A stretch of DNA of 64,000 nt from NCBI RefSeq assembly GCF_003335085.1, contig NZ_QPEJ01000018.1, positions 372,001 through 436,000 on the forward strand, read 5' to 3'. The notes beneath the pieces are model-generated. The model did not search any database. It was not told the DNA's origin and saw nothing but the letters and a program-made list of their open reading frames with translations. The stretch is from Polaribacter sp. WD7 (GTDB lineage Bacteria > Bacteroidota > Bacteroidia > Flavobacteriales > Flavobacteriaceae). This document shows, one piece after another, positions 25,980 through 33,314 of this stretch; positions within the stretch are counted from its first letter, which is position 1, and every line of letters begins with the position of its first letter. Position numbers and translations under genes: made by a program.

Positions 25980-26333
25980 TTAATTTAAAGTAAGTTCTTC
26001 TAGACTAATTAGTATCATAGTACCATTAGATGTAGTTAGTTGTAAAGAGCCATATTGATCTATTATGGCAGTTAGTTCTCCATCACCTTCATATCTATAA
26101 TAAGCTTCTGTAGTATGAATTCTAACCAAAACACCCCAGGTTTCTGTTGGTATTGGATAGCCTTCAATTTTTTTATTTCCTAAGTCTATAAAGTTGATTT
26201 CTCCACTACCAGGTAAGGTAAAATAGATACTTCCTTTATTATTAAAAACGTGTTGAGTACCGGTTTTTATGGTTACTCCATTAGAAGCTCCAATATCATA
26301 AACGTAGTTGTTTTTTACAGTTAATGTATACAT
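25980..26333 (-). CDS. 117-residue beta-rich protein of unknown function
   Basis: No signal peptide, no membrane helix and no cysteine. The sequence is a series of short strands (MYTLTVKNNYVYDIG, GVLVRIHTTEAYYRYEGDGE, ISLEELTLN). It is the first gene of an operon with the tail-collar protein and lies behind the shared palindrome. I do not recognise the family. Being paired with a collar domain, it might be a structural partner, such as a base or tip protein. Confidence 0.75.
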   Translation of the reverse strand: MYTLTVKNNYVYDIGASNGVTIKTGTQHVFNNKGSIYFTLPGSGEINFIDLGNKKIEGYPIPTETWGVLVRIHTTEAYYRYEGDGELTAIIDQYGSLQLTTSNGTMILISLEELTLN

Positions 26334-26364
26334 AAAATTAGTTATAGTTTTAATTAAACATATT

Positions 26365-26372
26365 CAAAACTA
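26365..26372 (-). promoter_or_regulatory. Promoter -7 element of the tail-collar operon
   Basis: TAGTTTTG on the minus strand, 32 bases before the ATG at 26333. The distance to the main palindrome (49 nt) is the same as at 29169-29239. Confidence 0.55.
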
Positions 26373-26396
26373 TAGATAAAAAATAATGTACTTAAG

Positions 26397-26410
26397 AGTA
26401 GTAAATACTG
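26397..26410 (-). promoter_or_regulatory. Possible second, degenerate operator of the tail-collar operon
   Basis: AGTAGTAAATACTG agrees with the neighbouring site at 10 of 14 positions and lies 25 bp from it. Its distance to the -7 element (24 nt) is almost that of site A (23 nt). Confidence 0.3.
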
Positions 26411-26421
26411 AAAAAAAAAGG

Positions 26422-26435
26422 AGGTGTTAATACTT
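26422..26435 (-). promoter_or_regulatory. Shared palindromic operator, site B
   Basis: AGGTGTTAATACTT, with an A-rich tract before it. Second site of the AGGTRTWWWTACYT set. Confidence 0.65.
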
Positions 26436-26477
26436 GTCTATTTTATAATCATAATCTTATATAAATTATTCTAACTT

Positions 26478-27158
26478 TTAAAGATTAAAATCAGGAGTAA
26501 TTTCTATGAGTTTTTTTTGAATGCCATAAATGACCAAACCTGCTACATTTTTAGATTGGGTTTTAAGCAAAAGATTGTTTCTGTGGCCTTCTACGGTTCT
26601 AGGACTAATAAATAGTTTGTCTGCAATTTCTGCGGTAGTAAGTTGTTCGCAAATCAATTCTAAAACATCTATTTCTCTTTTAGATAATAATTTTTTGTCT
26701 AAATCGCTTTTTATACGTTTTCCGCTAGAGGAAATAATGTTTTCATGAATTATTTTCAATACAATTTCATCATAAAAAAAACCTTTATCATACACCTCAT
26801 TTATGGTATTTACTACAGTTTTGGGACTTGCATTTTTTAATAAATAAGAAGAAGCACCAACATCTATCATGTTGGTAATAAAAGATTTACCTCCATAACT
26901 GGTTAGTGCAATAATTTTAATGTCAGGATGTGTTTTATGAATTATTTTTGTAGCTTCTACACCGTTAACTTCTGGCATTTTTAAATCCATCAAAATAACA
27001 TCAGGAAACTCTTCTGTATGGGTAACAAAATCGATAAGTTCTTGCCCGTTTTCTGCTTCAAAAATGACATTAAAATTGGCTTCTCTTTCTAACAAAAACC
27101 GAATTCCTTTTCGAAACAGTTGTTCATCATCTGCAATTGCAATATTAATTTTTTCCAT
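26478..27158 (-). CDS. NarL/LuxR-type response regulator
   Basis: 226 residues. Receiver domain with the acidic pair AIADDEQ and phospho-acceptor Asp58 in ILMDLKMPEVNG; conserved Lys near LLKNASP. The C-terminal LuxR-type HTH (about 163-222) reads LSKREIDVLELICEQLT then IADKLFISPRTVEGHRNNLL. It is encoded two bases after its kinase (27161-27964), so both are one operon. Regulators of this class bind short palindromes, so it is the natural candidate for the AGGTRTWWWTACYT sites that precede this and three neighbouring units. Confidence 0.93.
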   Translation of the reverse strand: MEKINIAIADDEQLFRKGIRFLLEREANFNVIFEAENGQELIDFVTHTEEFPDVILMDLKMPEVNGVEATKIIHKTHPDIKIIALTSYGGKSFITNMIDVGASSYLLKNASPKTVVNTINEVYDKGFFYDEIVLKIIHENIISSSGKRIKSDLDKKLLSKREIDVLELICEQLTTAEIADKLFISPRTVEGHRNNLLLKTQSKNVAGLVIYGIQKKLIEITPDFNL

Positions 27159-27160
27159 AA

Positions 27161-27964
27161 TTATGAGGGATTTATAATGGATATTTTTATAGTAAAACCA
27201 TTGTTTTCTTTACTTTCTATTTTATAGTTGCCGTTAAGTAATGCTACTCTACTATCTATATTTTTCATTCCCAAACCTTTTTGATGGTCTTGGTTGTTGT
27301 AGTTGAAACCTATGCCATTATCAGTATAATAAAAAAGCAAATGTTTGTCTTTACAATCAATATTGATAGTACTATTTTTTGCTTTTCCGTGTCTAATAGA
27401 ATTGTTAATTAACTCTTGTACAATTCTAAAAAGATGTAGTTCATTTTGTTCTGATAAATATTTTTTCGAGTAATTTAAACTGTATTCTATATTAATTTTT
27501 TTGCTATTGCTAAAAGCATCAGCAAGCTCTTCAATGGCTGCTTTTAAACCAAACCTCTCTAAGATTGGAGGCAAGAGGTTATGAGCAATTTTACGAGCGC
27601 TTTGTAACGTTTCGTCTGTTGCTGACAATATGGTATTATTTACCTGATAATATTCGTGAGGTTTTAAATCTCCGTCTTTTAGTAAGTTTGCATTTAAATT
27701 TATTACGTTCAGTTTAGAACTAATATCGTCATGCAAATCTTGTGCAATACGTTTACGTTCTTTTTCTTGTGTAACAATTATAGATTGTATGATTTCTTTT
27801 TGATGATGAATTTGTAAATTCTTCTTCTCTAATTCTTTTTCAATTATTTTTTTACGAGAAAAAAAGAAAAATAACAATAATGCTGCACTCATTAAAAGAA
27901 GTAATAAAACTCCTGTTAAAACTATAGCTATCAATTGGTTATCTTTTCTTAAAAATTCTTCCAT
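27161..27964 (-). CDS. NarX/DesK-type sensor histidine kinase
   Basis: 267 residues from the ATG at 27964 (a TTG one codon upstream is less likely). One membrane helix (about 11-35) with a very short outside part, a coiled-coil linker, the HisKA_3 box RIAQDLHDDISSKLN with His78, and the HATPase region (NNSIRHGKAK, DNGIGFNY, GLGMKNIDSR). With almost no extracellular domain it must sense within the membrane or through a partner; the seven-helix protein just upstream (28057-28722) is a good candidate. Cognate regulator is 26478-27158. Confidence 0.93.
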   Translation of the reverse strand: MEEFLRKDNQLIAIVLTGVLLLLLMSAALLLFFFFSRKKIIEKELEKKNLQIHHQKEIIQSIIVTQEKERKRIAQDLHDDISSKLNVINLNANLLKDGDLKPHEYYQVNNTILSATDETLQSARKIAHNLLPPILERFGLKAAIEELADAFSNSKKINIEYSLNYSKKYLSEQNELHLFRIVQELINNSIRHGKAKNSTINIDCKDKHLLFYYTDNGIGFNYNNQDHQKGLGMKNIDSRVALLNGNYKIESKENNGFTIKISIINPS

Positions 27965-28011
27965 CAAGGGTTTTGAAAAGTCAAAACGAAATTACGGAAA
28001 AATTTTTTATA

Positions 28012-28019
28012 TAAAGATA
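28012..28019 (-). promoter_or_regulatory. Possible promoter -7 element of the kinase/regulator operon
   Basis: TATCTTTA on the minus strand differs from TAnnTTTG at the last base only; 39 nt separate it from the palindrome. Confidence 0.4.
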
Positions 28020-28056
28020 GTAGATGTAAGAAGAATTAAAAAACCTAAAATATAAA

Positions 28057-28722
28057 TCAGGTATTTATACTTATATTATTTTTTATTGATTGAGGTTTTC
28101 TAAAGTTTTTGTACCATTCTATAAATACTAAGATTTGATATATTAAATAAAGAATACTATTTATTTTCCAAACTAATTGTTTAAGGGGTTTTACTGTAGA
28201 ATCTCCTAACCCTATATTACCAAGGGTAAATAATAGTGTACTAGATAATAGGTAAATAAAAAAACCAGAGATAAAATAGATATAAGAATTGCCTGTTTTA
28301 GTTTCTATTTTCTGAGTAAAAAACAAAAAACTATAGACTAATAGTGGTACAGAAGTTATCGCTATTTCAAAAACATTCCACTTATAATAATCTTTAGGGT
28401 ATAAACTATAATATCCAATTACTAAAATAATGATTAAAATGAGTATTTTTTGAATAACGGCAACCAATCTTTTTCCCTTAAGTATTTTAGAGTAAAACAA
28501 GCTCATAAAAATAAATTGACCAACAAAATAGTAATGAGAAATATACAAGTTATTAACTTTAGAATGATTTAAATAGCTGGATATTAACTGGATAGATAAA
28601 GATAGAAATAAGTAGTAGTTTAAAATTTTAAAAGCTATCGAATTTCTTCGATAGCTTTTAAAAAATAAGATTGTATTAACAAGGAGTATAAAATTGCCTA
28701 TATAAATAATTGATTTTTCCAA
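28057..28722 (-). CDS. Seven-helix membrane protein, unknown function
   Basis: 221 residues with about seven predicted membrane helices (near 4-20, 33-50, 63-79, 87-106, 116-133, 146-167, 184-202) and short connecting loops rich in Tyr and Lys. No transport or enzymatic signature is visible. It begins three bases after the stop of the 135-residue gene (28726-29133), so the two form one operon under the shared palindrome. Its 3' end overlaps the palindrome of the kinase operon. The topology and context fit a membrane sensor or receptor accessory to the short kinase, which is inference. Confidence 0.78.
   Translation of the reverse strand: MEKSIIYIGNFILLVNTILFFKSYRRNSIAFKILNYYLFLSLSIQLISSYLNHSKVNNLYISHYYFVGQFIFMSLFYSKILKGKRLVAVIQKILILIIILVIGYYSLYPKDYYKWNVFEIAITSVPLLVYSFLFFTQKIETKTGNSYIYFISGFFIYLLSSTLLFTLGNIGLGDSTVKPLKQLVWKINSILYLIYQILVFIEWYKNFRKPQSIKNNISINT
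28059..28072 (-). promoter_or_regulatory. Shared palindromic operator, site C
   Basis: AGGTATTTATACTT. It lies upstream of the histidine kinase operon and overlaps the last codons of the seven-helix gene, suggesting autoregulation of the two-component system. Confidence 0.55.
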
Positions 28723-28725
28723 GTT

Positions 28726-29133
28726 TTAACCATTTAAAGGACTACTGTTATCACAATTATCAGGGCAAGGGTCTGTAAAATCATAAATACTTCCACCAAT
28801 TGGGTCTAACACATCTTCATCTTCAGATGATAAAGTTAACATGTCTTTACCATTTTTGTCAACTCCTACTATCATTAACTTTTCAATAAACACTTTTTCT
28901 CCTTCAACTTTTAATTTTTCTACACCAATATAAGCTCTAATACTTGCTACATTATCTTCTTGCAATACTTCTATAAGGTCTTTTTTAGGAATGTTAAAAG
29001 CTCTGCATTCAAAATATTTGTTGTAAGAAGCTTCATCATCTCTCCATTCTTTGGCCCATTTTTTTGCAGTTTTTAAACTAATTGTATTTCTAGGATTTGG
29101 TTTAGGGCCACCACTTGGTTTTTTTGTACTCAT
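28726..29133 (-). CDS. 135-residue protein with C-terminal FTDPCPDNCDNSSPLNG tail
   Basis: No signal peptide. A Pro/Gly-rich N-terminus (MSTKKPSGGPKPNPRNTI) is followed by a helical part (LKTAKKWAKEWRDDEASYNKY), a mixed alpha/beta core (IRAYIGVEKL, KLMIVGVDKNGKDML) and a tail with Cys123 and Cys127 in a PCPxxC arrangement. As far as I recall, this composition is a recurrent uncharacterised Bacteroidota family with the same IYDFT-PCP-C-SPLN ending. First gene of the operon with the seven-helix membrane protein; preceded by the shared palindrome. The cysteine tail could bind metal or be modified. Function unknown. Confidence 0.8.
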   Translation of the reverse strand: MSTKKPSGGPKPNPRNTISLKTAKKWAKEWRDDEASYNKYFECRAFNIPKKDLIEVLQEDNVASIRAYIGVEKLKVEGEKVFIEKLMIVGVDKNGKDMLTLSSEDEDVLDPIGGSIYDFTDPCPDNCDNSSPLNG

Positions 29134-29168
29134 AATAGTAAAGTTTTTAAATTAATTTGTTTAGACCT

Positions 29169-29176
29169 TAAAGATA
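29169..29176 (-). promoter_or_regulatory. Possible promoter -7 element of the 135-aa operon
   Basis: TATCTTTA on the minus strand, one mismatch to TAnnTTTG, 35 bases before the ATG at 29133 and 49 nt from the palindrome. Confidence 0.4.
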
Positions 29177-29225
29177 TATAAAATGAACTAAAGTAGATTA
29201 AATGATTATAAATTGATAAAAAAAC

Positions 29226-29239
29226 AGGTATTATTACTT
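29226..29239 (-). promoter_or_regulatory. Shared palindromic operator, site D
   Basis: AGGTATTATTACTT within CAGGT-TACTTG, next to a run of seven A. Fourth site of the AGGTRTWWWTACYT set. Confidence 0.65.
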
Positions 29240-29306
29240 GAAATTTTAAATATGAATAACTGATGCTTTCATTTTAGAACTCTTTAAAAAAACGTATTTT
29301 CGTGGT

Positions 29307-31106
29307 ATGACAGCCGCTTTAGATTTACAAATAAAAACGTTACCAGAATCACCAGGAGTGTATCAATATTTTGATAAAAATCAGATAATTATTTATGTTG
29401 GCAAAGCAAAAAACTTAAAAAGAAGAGTAAGTTCTTATTTTACCAAAAATCATGATAGTGGAAAAACAAGAGTTTTAGTAAAGAAAATAGAATCAATCAA
29501 GCACATTGTTGTTCATACAGAAACCGACGCTCTTTTATTAGAAAACAATCTCATCAAAAAATACAAACCACGCTACAATGTACTACTAAAGGATGATAAA
29601 AGTTATCCATGGTTGTGTATTAAAAAAGAACGCTTTCCTAGAGTTTTTTTAACACGTAGGGTAATTAAAGACGGCTCAGAATATTTTGGTCCTTATACTT
29701 CTGTAAAAACAGTAAGGACTTTGCTAGATTTGATAAAAGAGTTATACCCATTACGAACATGCAAGTATGATTTAAGCGCAGAAAAAATTAATACAGGTAA
29801 ATATAAAGTCTGTTTAGAATATCATTTAGGCAATTGTTTAGGGCCTTGTGAAGCTCTGGAAACAGAAACACATTACAACAACTCAATAAAAGAAATTAAA
29901 AACATTATTAAAGGTAATTTTAGAGAAAGTTTAGACAGGTTAAATACCTTAATGCTTGATTTTGCTGAAAAAATGGAGTTTGAAAAAGCGCAAAACATAA
30001 AAGAAAAAATAGATAGACTCAGCAATTATCAAGCAAAAAGTACTGTAGTTAATCCTACTATTAATAACGTGGATGTTTTTTCTATTATTTCTGATGAAAC
30101 TCACGGTTATGCAAATTTTTTAAAATTATCTAATGGTTCTATTATACAATCGCACACTACAGAAATCAAAAAAAAATTAGAAGAGACAGACCAAGAATTA
30201 CTAGAATTGTTTATTGTAGAAATTAGACAGCGTTTCAACTCTCAAGCCCCAGAAATCTATGTTCCCTTTCAAGTAGATTTAGGTGAAAGTGTAAAAGTAA
30301 CTATCCCAAAATTGGGTGATAAAAAACGTATTGTAGAGCTTTCTGAAAGAAATGCAAAATATTACAGACAAGAACAGTTTAAACAAATTAAAATTGTAGA
30401 TCCAGATAGACATGTAAAACGTATTATGGCGCAAATGAAAAAAGATTTGCGTTTAAAAGAAGAGCCAAGACATATAGAGTGTTTTGACAACTCTAACATA
30501 CAAGGAACCAACCCGGTAGCAGCTTGTGTAGTTTTTAGAGACGGTAAACCAAGTAAAAAAGAATATAGGCATTACAACATAAAAACCGTTGAAGGGCCAG
30601 ATGATTTTGCGTCTATGGAAGAGGTGGTTTACAGAAGATACAAACGATTACTTTCTGAAGGAGAATCTTTACCACAGTTAATCATAATTGACGGAGGTAA
30701 AGGGCAATTATCGTCTGCTTTAAAGAGTTTAGATATTTTGGGTCTTCGAGGAAAAATTGCCATTATTGGTATTGCCAAACGATTAGAAGAAATATATTAT
30801 CCAGATGACCCTATTCCATTGTATTTAGATAAAAAGTCAGAAACTCTTAAAATAACGCAATATTTACGAAATGAGGCTCACCGATTTGGTATAACATTTC
30901 ATAGAAACAAGCGTAGTAAAAGTGCAATACAATCTGAATTAGAACAAATACCAGACATTGGTAAACAAACTATTACAACTTTATTACGTAAATTTAAATC
31001 GGCAAAAAGAGTAAAAGAAGCTTCTTTTGAGAGTATAAAAGAGGTTATTGGTAACTCTAGAGCCGTAAAAGTATATCAATACTATCATCCAGAATCTAAA
31101 GAATGA
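29307..31106 (+). CDS. uvrC: UvrABC excinuclease subunit C
   Basis: 599 residues. Makes both incisions around DNA lesions in nucleotide excision repair. N-terminal GIY-YIG nuclease (SPGVYQYFDKNQIIIYVGKA, about 15-90), Cys-containing linker, UVR motif (FAEKMEFEKAQNIKEKID, about 213), the RNase H-like C-terminal nuclease (IECFDNSNIQGTNPVAA, LIIIDGGKGQL) and a helix-hairpin-helix end (IPDIGKQTITTLLRKF). Full length. It overlaps the patatin gene by four bases (ATGA), so the two are translated from one mRNA. Confidence 0.97.
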   Translation: MTAALDLQIKTLPESPGVYQYFDKNQIIIYVGKAKNLKRRVSSYFTKNHDSGKTRVLVKKIESIKHIVVHTETDALLLENNLIKKYKPRYNVLLKDDKSYPWLCIKKERFPRVFLTRRVIKDGSEYFGPYTSVKTVRTLLDLIKELYPLRTCKYDLSAEKINTGKYKVCLEYHLGNCLGPCEALETETHYNNSIKEIKNIIKGNFRESLDRLNTLMLDFAEKMEFEKAQNIKEKIDRLSNYQAKSTVVNPTINNVDVFSIISDETHGYANFLKLSNGSIIQSHTTEIKKKLEETDQELLELFIVEIRQRFNSQAPEIYVPFQVDLGESVKVTIPKLGDKKRIVELSERNAKYYRQEQFKQIKIVDPDRHVKRIMAQMKKDLRLKEEPRHIECFDNSNIQGTNPVAACVVFRDGKPSKKEYRHYNIKTVEGPDDFASMEEVVYRRYKRLLSEGESLPQLIIIDGGKGQLSSALKSLDILGLRGKIAIIGIAKRLEEIYYPDDPIPLYLDKKSETLKITQYLRNEAHRFGITFHRNKRSKSAIQSELEQIPDIGKQTITTLLRKFKSAKRVKEASFESIKEVIGNSRAVKVYQYYHPESKE

Positions 31107-33313
31107 AAAAACTTTTAATCTTACTTTTTGCATTAATTTCTACACTTTTATATAGTCAAGAAAAACAACCAAAAATTGGATTGGTTTTAAGTGGTGGTGG
31201 TGCAAAAGGTTTTGCTCATGTTGGTATTTTAAAAGAGATAGATAAAGCAGGTTTACAAATAGATTATATAGCCGGTACTAGCATGGGTGCTGTTATAGGT
31301 GGTTTGTACGCTATTGGTTATTCTGGTAACGACATAGAACAGATAATACTAAATACAGATTTTGAAGCAGTATTAAGAGATAAACTTACACGTAATACAA
31401 AACCTTTTTTTGAAAAAGAAACCGGAGAAAAAACTGTAATAACGCTACCTGTAAAAAAAGGTAAAGCAAGTCTACCTAGAGCAGTTTCTAAAGGACAAAA
31501 CATTCTAAATTTGCTAACAGAATTGTTTGCCTCTGTAGAAGGGGCAAATGACTTTGCAAAACTAGAAATTCCTTTTTTTTGCATAGCCACAGATGTTGAA
31601 ACAGGAAGAGAGGTAATTTTAGAAAAAGGAGACTTACCACTTTCTATAAGAGCAAGTGCGTCTTTTCCAACCTTGTTAATTCCAGTAGAAATTAATGACA
31701 GATTATTGGTAGATGGTGGTATTGCAAATAATTTTCCGATTGCTTTAATGAGAGAAAAAGGTGCCGATATTATTATTGGTGTAGATGTTGAAGGAAGATT
31801 GTATGAAAAAGAAAAGCTAAACTCTGTTGTTGCTATTATGGGGCAAATTATGAGTTATCAGATGTATAATAAAAGTAATCTTCAAAAAAAAGGTGCAGAT
31901 TTTTATATACATCCTAAAATTTATAAATACAATGTTGTAGACTTTAATGAAAAAGAAAAGATTTTAGAAATTGGTAAAGCAGAAGGAAAAAAATACAGTG
32001 ATACTTTTAAAGAGCTAGCGACTTTACAAACTTATAAAAAACCAAAAAAAGTACAACAAAAAACAATAAAACAATATTTGATATCTGATATGAATATTTC
32101 TGGTGCTAAATATTATACAAGGTCTTTTATTCTTGGTAAGTTAAAAATTAAATATGGAGATACGATAAGCAGAAAAGAAATTACTAAACGAATTAACTTA
32201 TTATCTGCAACAAAAAATTATGAACGTATAGAGTATACTCTAGAAAATATTGAAGGTAACGCTTATGCTCTAAATTTAAAGTTGATAGAATCTAAAGATT
32301 ATGCTAGTTTAAAGTTAGGTATTCACTATGATTTGTTGTACCAATCAGGAATTTTAGCAAACTACAATCAAAAGAATTTACTTAGAAAAAATGATTTATT
32401 TTCTGTAGATGTAATACTTGGTGACAACATTAGGTATAATTTAAACTACTTTGTAGACAATGGCTTTTACATAAGTTATGGGTTAACATCTAGATATAAT
32501 AATTTTAGAGCAAGTACTAAGTTCAATCCTATAGTATCTATGTTTCCTAACATTAATAGTATTAATTTAAAATACACAGATATTACCAACCAATTGTTCA
32601 TTCAAACAACGTTCAACAGAAAATTTGCAATAGGTTTAGGTGTAGAACATAAGTTTGTTAATGCTACTACAGAGACCATTGTATCTGAAAATGTTAATGA
32701 TGATGAAGAATTTACTTTTGATAATAGTAATTATTTGAATGCCTATGGTTACATAAAACTAGATACGTATGATAAAAAATATTTTGTAACCAAAGGTTAT
32801 TTTGCAGATTTAAGTTTTAGATGGTATTTGGCATCATCAGATTTTAATAATGATTTTTCAAAATTTGCACAAACAAAAGGAACACTAGGTTTTGCTACAA
32901 CTTTTTTTGACAAGCTCACCTTTCAGTTAACCAATGAGGCAGGCTTTACTTTAGAACCCCCAAAATCTGATGTGTTTGATTATTATTTAGGAGGATATAA
33001 TCAAAACTACATCAATACTTTTGTGTCTTTTTATGGATATGATTTTGCAGAATTGTCTAACAACTCCTTCATAAAATCAGAATTTAATTTTAGATATCGT
33101 TTAGCAAAGAACCATTATGCTTCTTTTATTGCTAATTATGCCAGATTAGAAGGAAACGTGTTTAGAAATCTAGATTTGTTTCAAAATATCAAATCAGGAT
33201 ATGCACTAGGGTATAGTTTCAATTCTTTTATTGGGCCAGTAGAACTAAAGTACAGTTGGTCTCCAGAAACCCAACAACAGTATTGGTTGTTTAATTTAGG
33301 TTTCTGGTTTTAG
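31103..33313 (+). CDS. Patatin-like phospholipase fused to POTRA and outer-membrane barrel
   Basis: 736 residues. A signal peptide (about 1-18) is followed by a patatin domain with the oxyanion motif SGGGAKG, the nucleophile Ser60 in GTSMG and the catalytic Asp in DGGIANNFP, all intact. A POTRA-like domain (about 330-400) and a C-terminal 16-strand-type beta-barrel ending in aromatic WLFNLGFWF follow. This is the PlpD/type Vd autotransporter-like architecture common in Bacteroidota, so the lipase would be carried through or held at the outer membrane. ATGA overlap with uvrC. It runs convergently to within one base of the PiT gene. Confidence 0.92.
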   Translation: MKKLLILLFALISTLLYSQEKQPKIGLVLSGGGAKGFAHVGILKEIDKAGLQIDYIAGTSMGAVIGGLYAIGYSGNDIEQIILNTDFEAVLRDKLTRNTKPFFEKETGEKTVITLPVKKGKASLPRAVSKGQNILNLLTELFASVEGANDFAKLEIPFFCIATDVETGREVILEKGDLPLSIRASASFPTLLIPVEINDRLLVDGGIANNFPIALMREKGADIIIGVDVEGRLYEKEKLNSVVAIMGQIMSYQMYNKSNLQKKGADFYIHPKIYKYNVVDFNEKEKILEIGKAEGKKYSDTFKELATLQTYKKPKKVQQKTIKQYLISDMNISGAKYYTRSFILGKLKIKYGDTISRKEITKRINLLSATKNYERIEYTLENIEGNAYALNLKLIESKDYASLKLGIHYDLLYQSGILANYNQKNLLRKNDLFSVDVILGDNIRYNLNYFVDNGFYISYGLTSRYNNFRASTKFNPIVSMFPNINSINLKYTDITNQLFIQTTFNRKFAIGLGVEHKFVNATTETIVSENVNDDEEFTFDNSNYLNAYGYIKLDTYDKKYFVTKGYFADLSFRWYLASSDFNNDFSKFAQTKGTLGFATTFFDKLTFQLTNEAGFTLEPPKSDVFDYYLGGYNQNYINTFVSFYGYDFAELSNNSFIKSEFNFRYRLAKNHYASFIANYARLEGNVFRNLDLFQNIKSGYALGYSFNSFIGPVELKYSWSPETQQQYWLFNLGFWF

Positions 33314-33314
33314 T

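Noticed and set aside
29295..29302. Promoter -7 element TATTTTCG directly before uvrC
   Set aside because: It would place the transcription start at or inside the start codon; not convincing.
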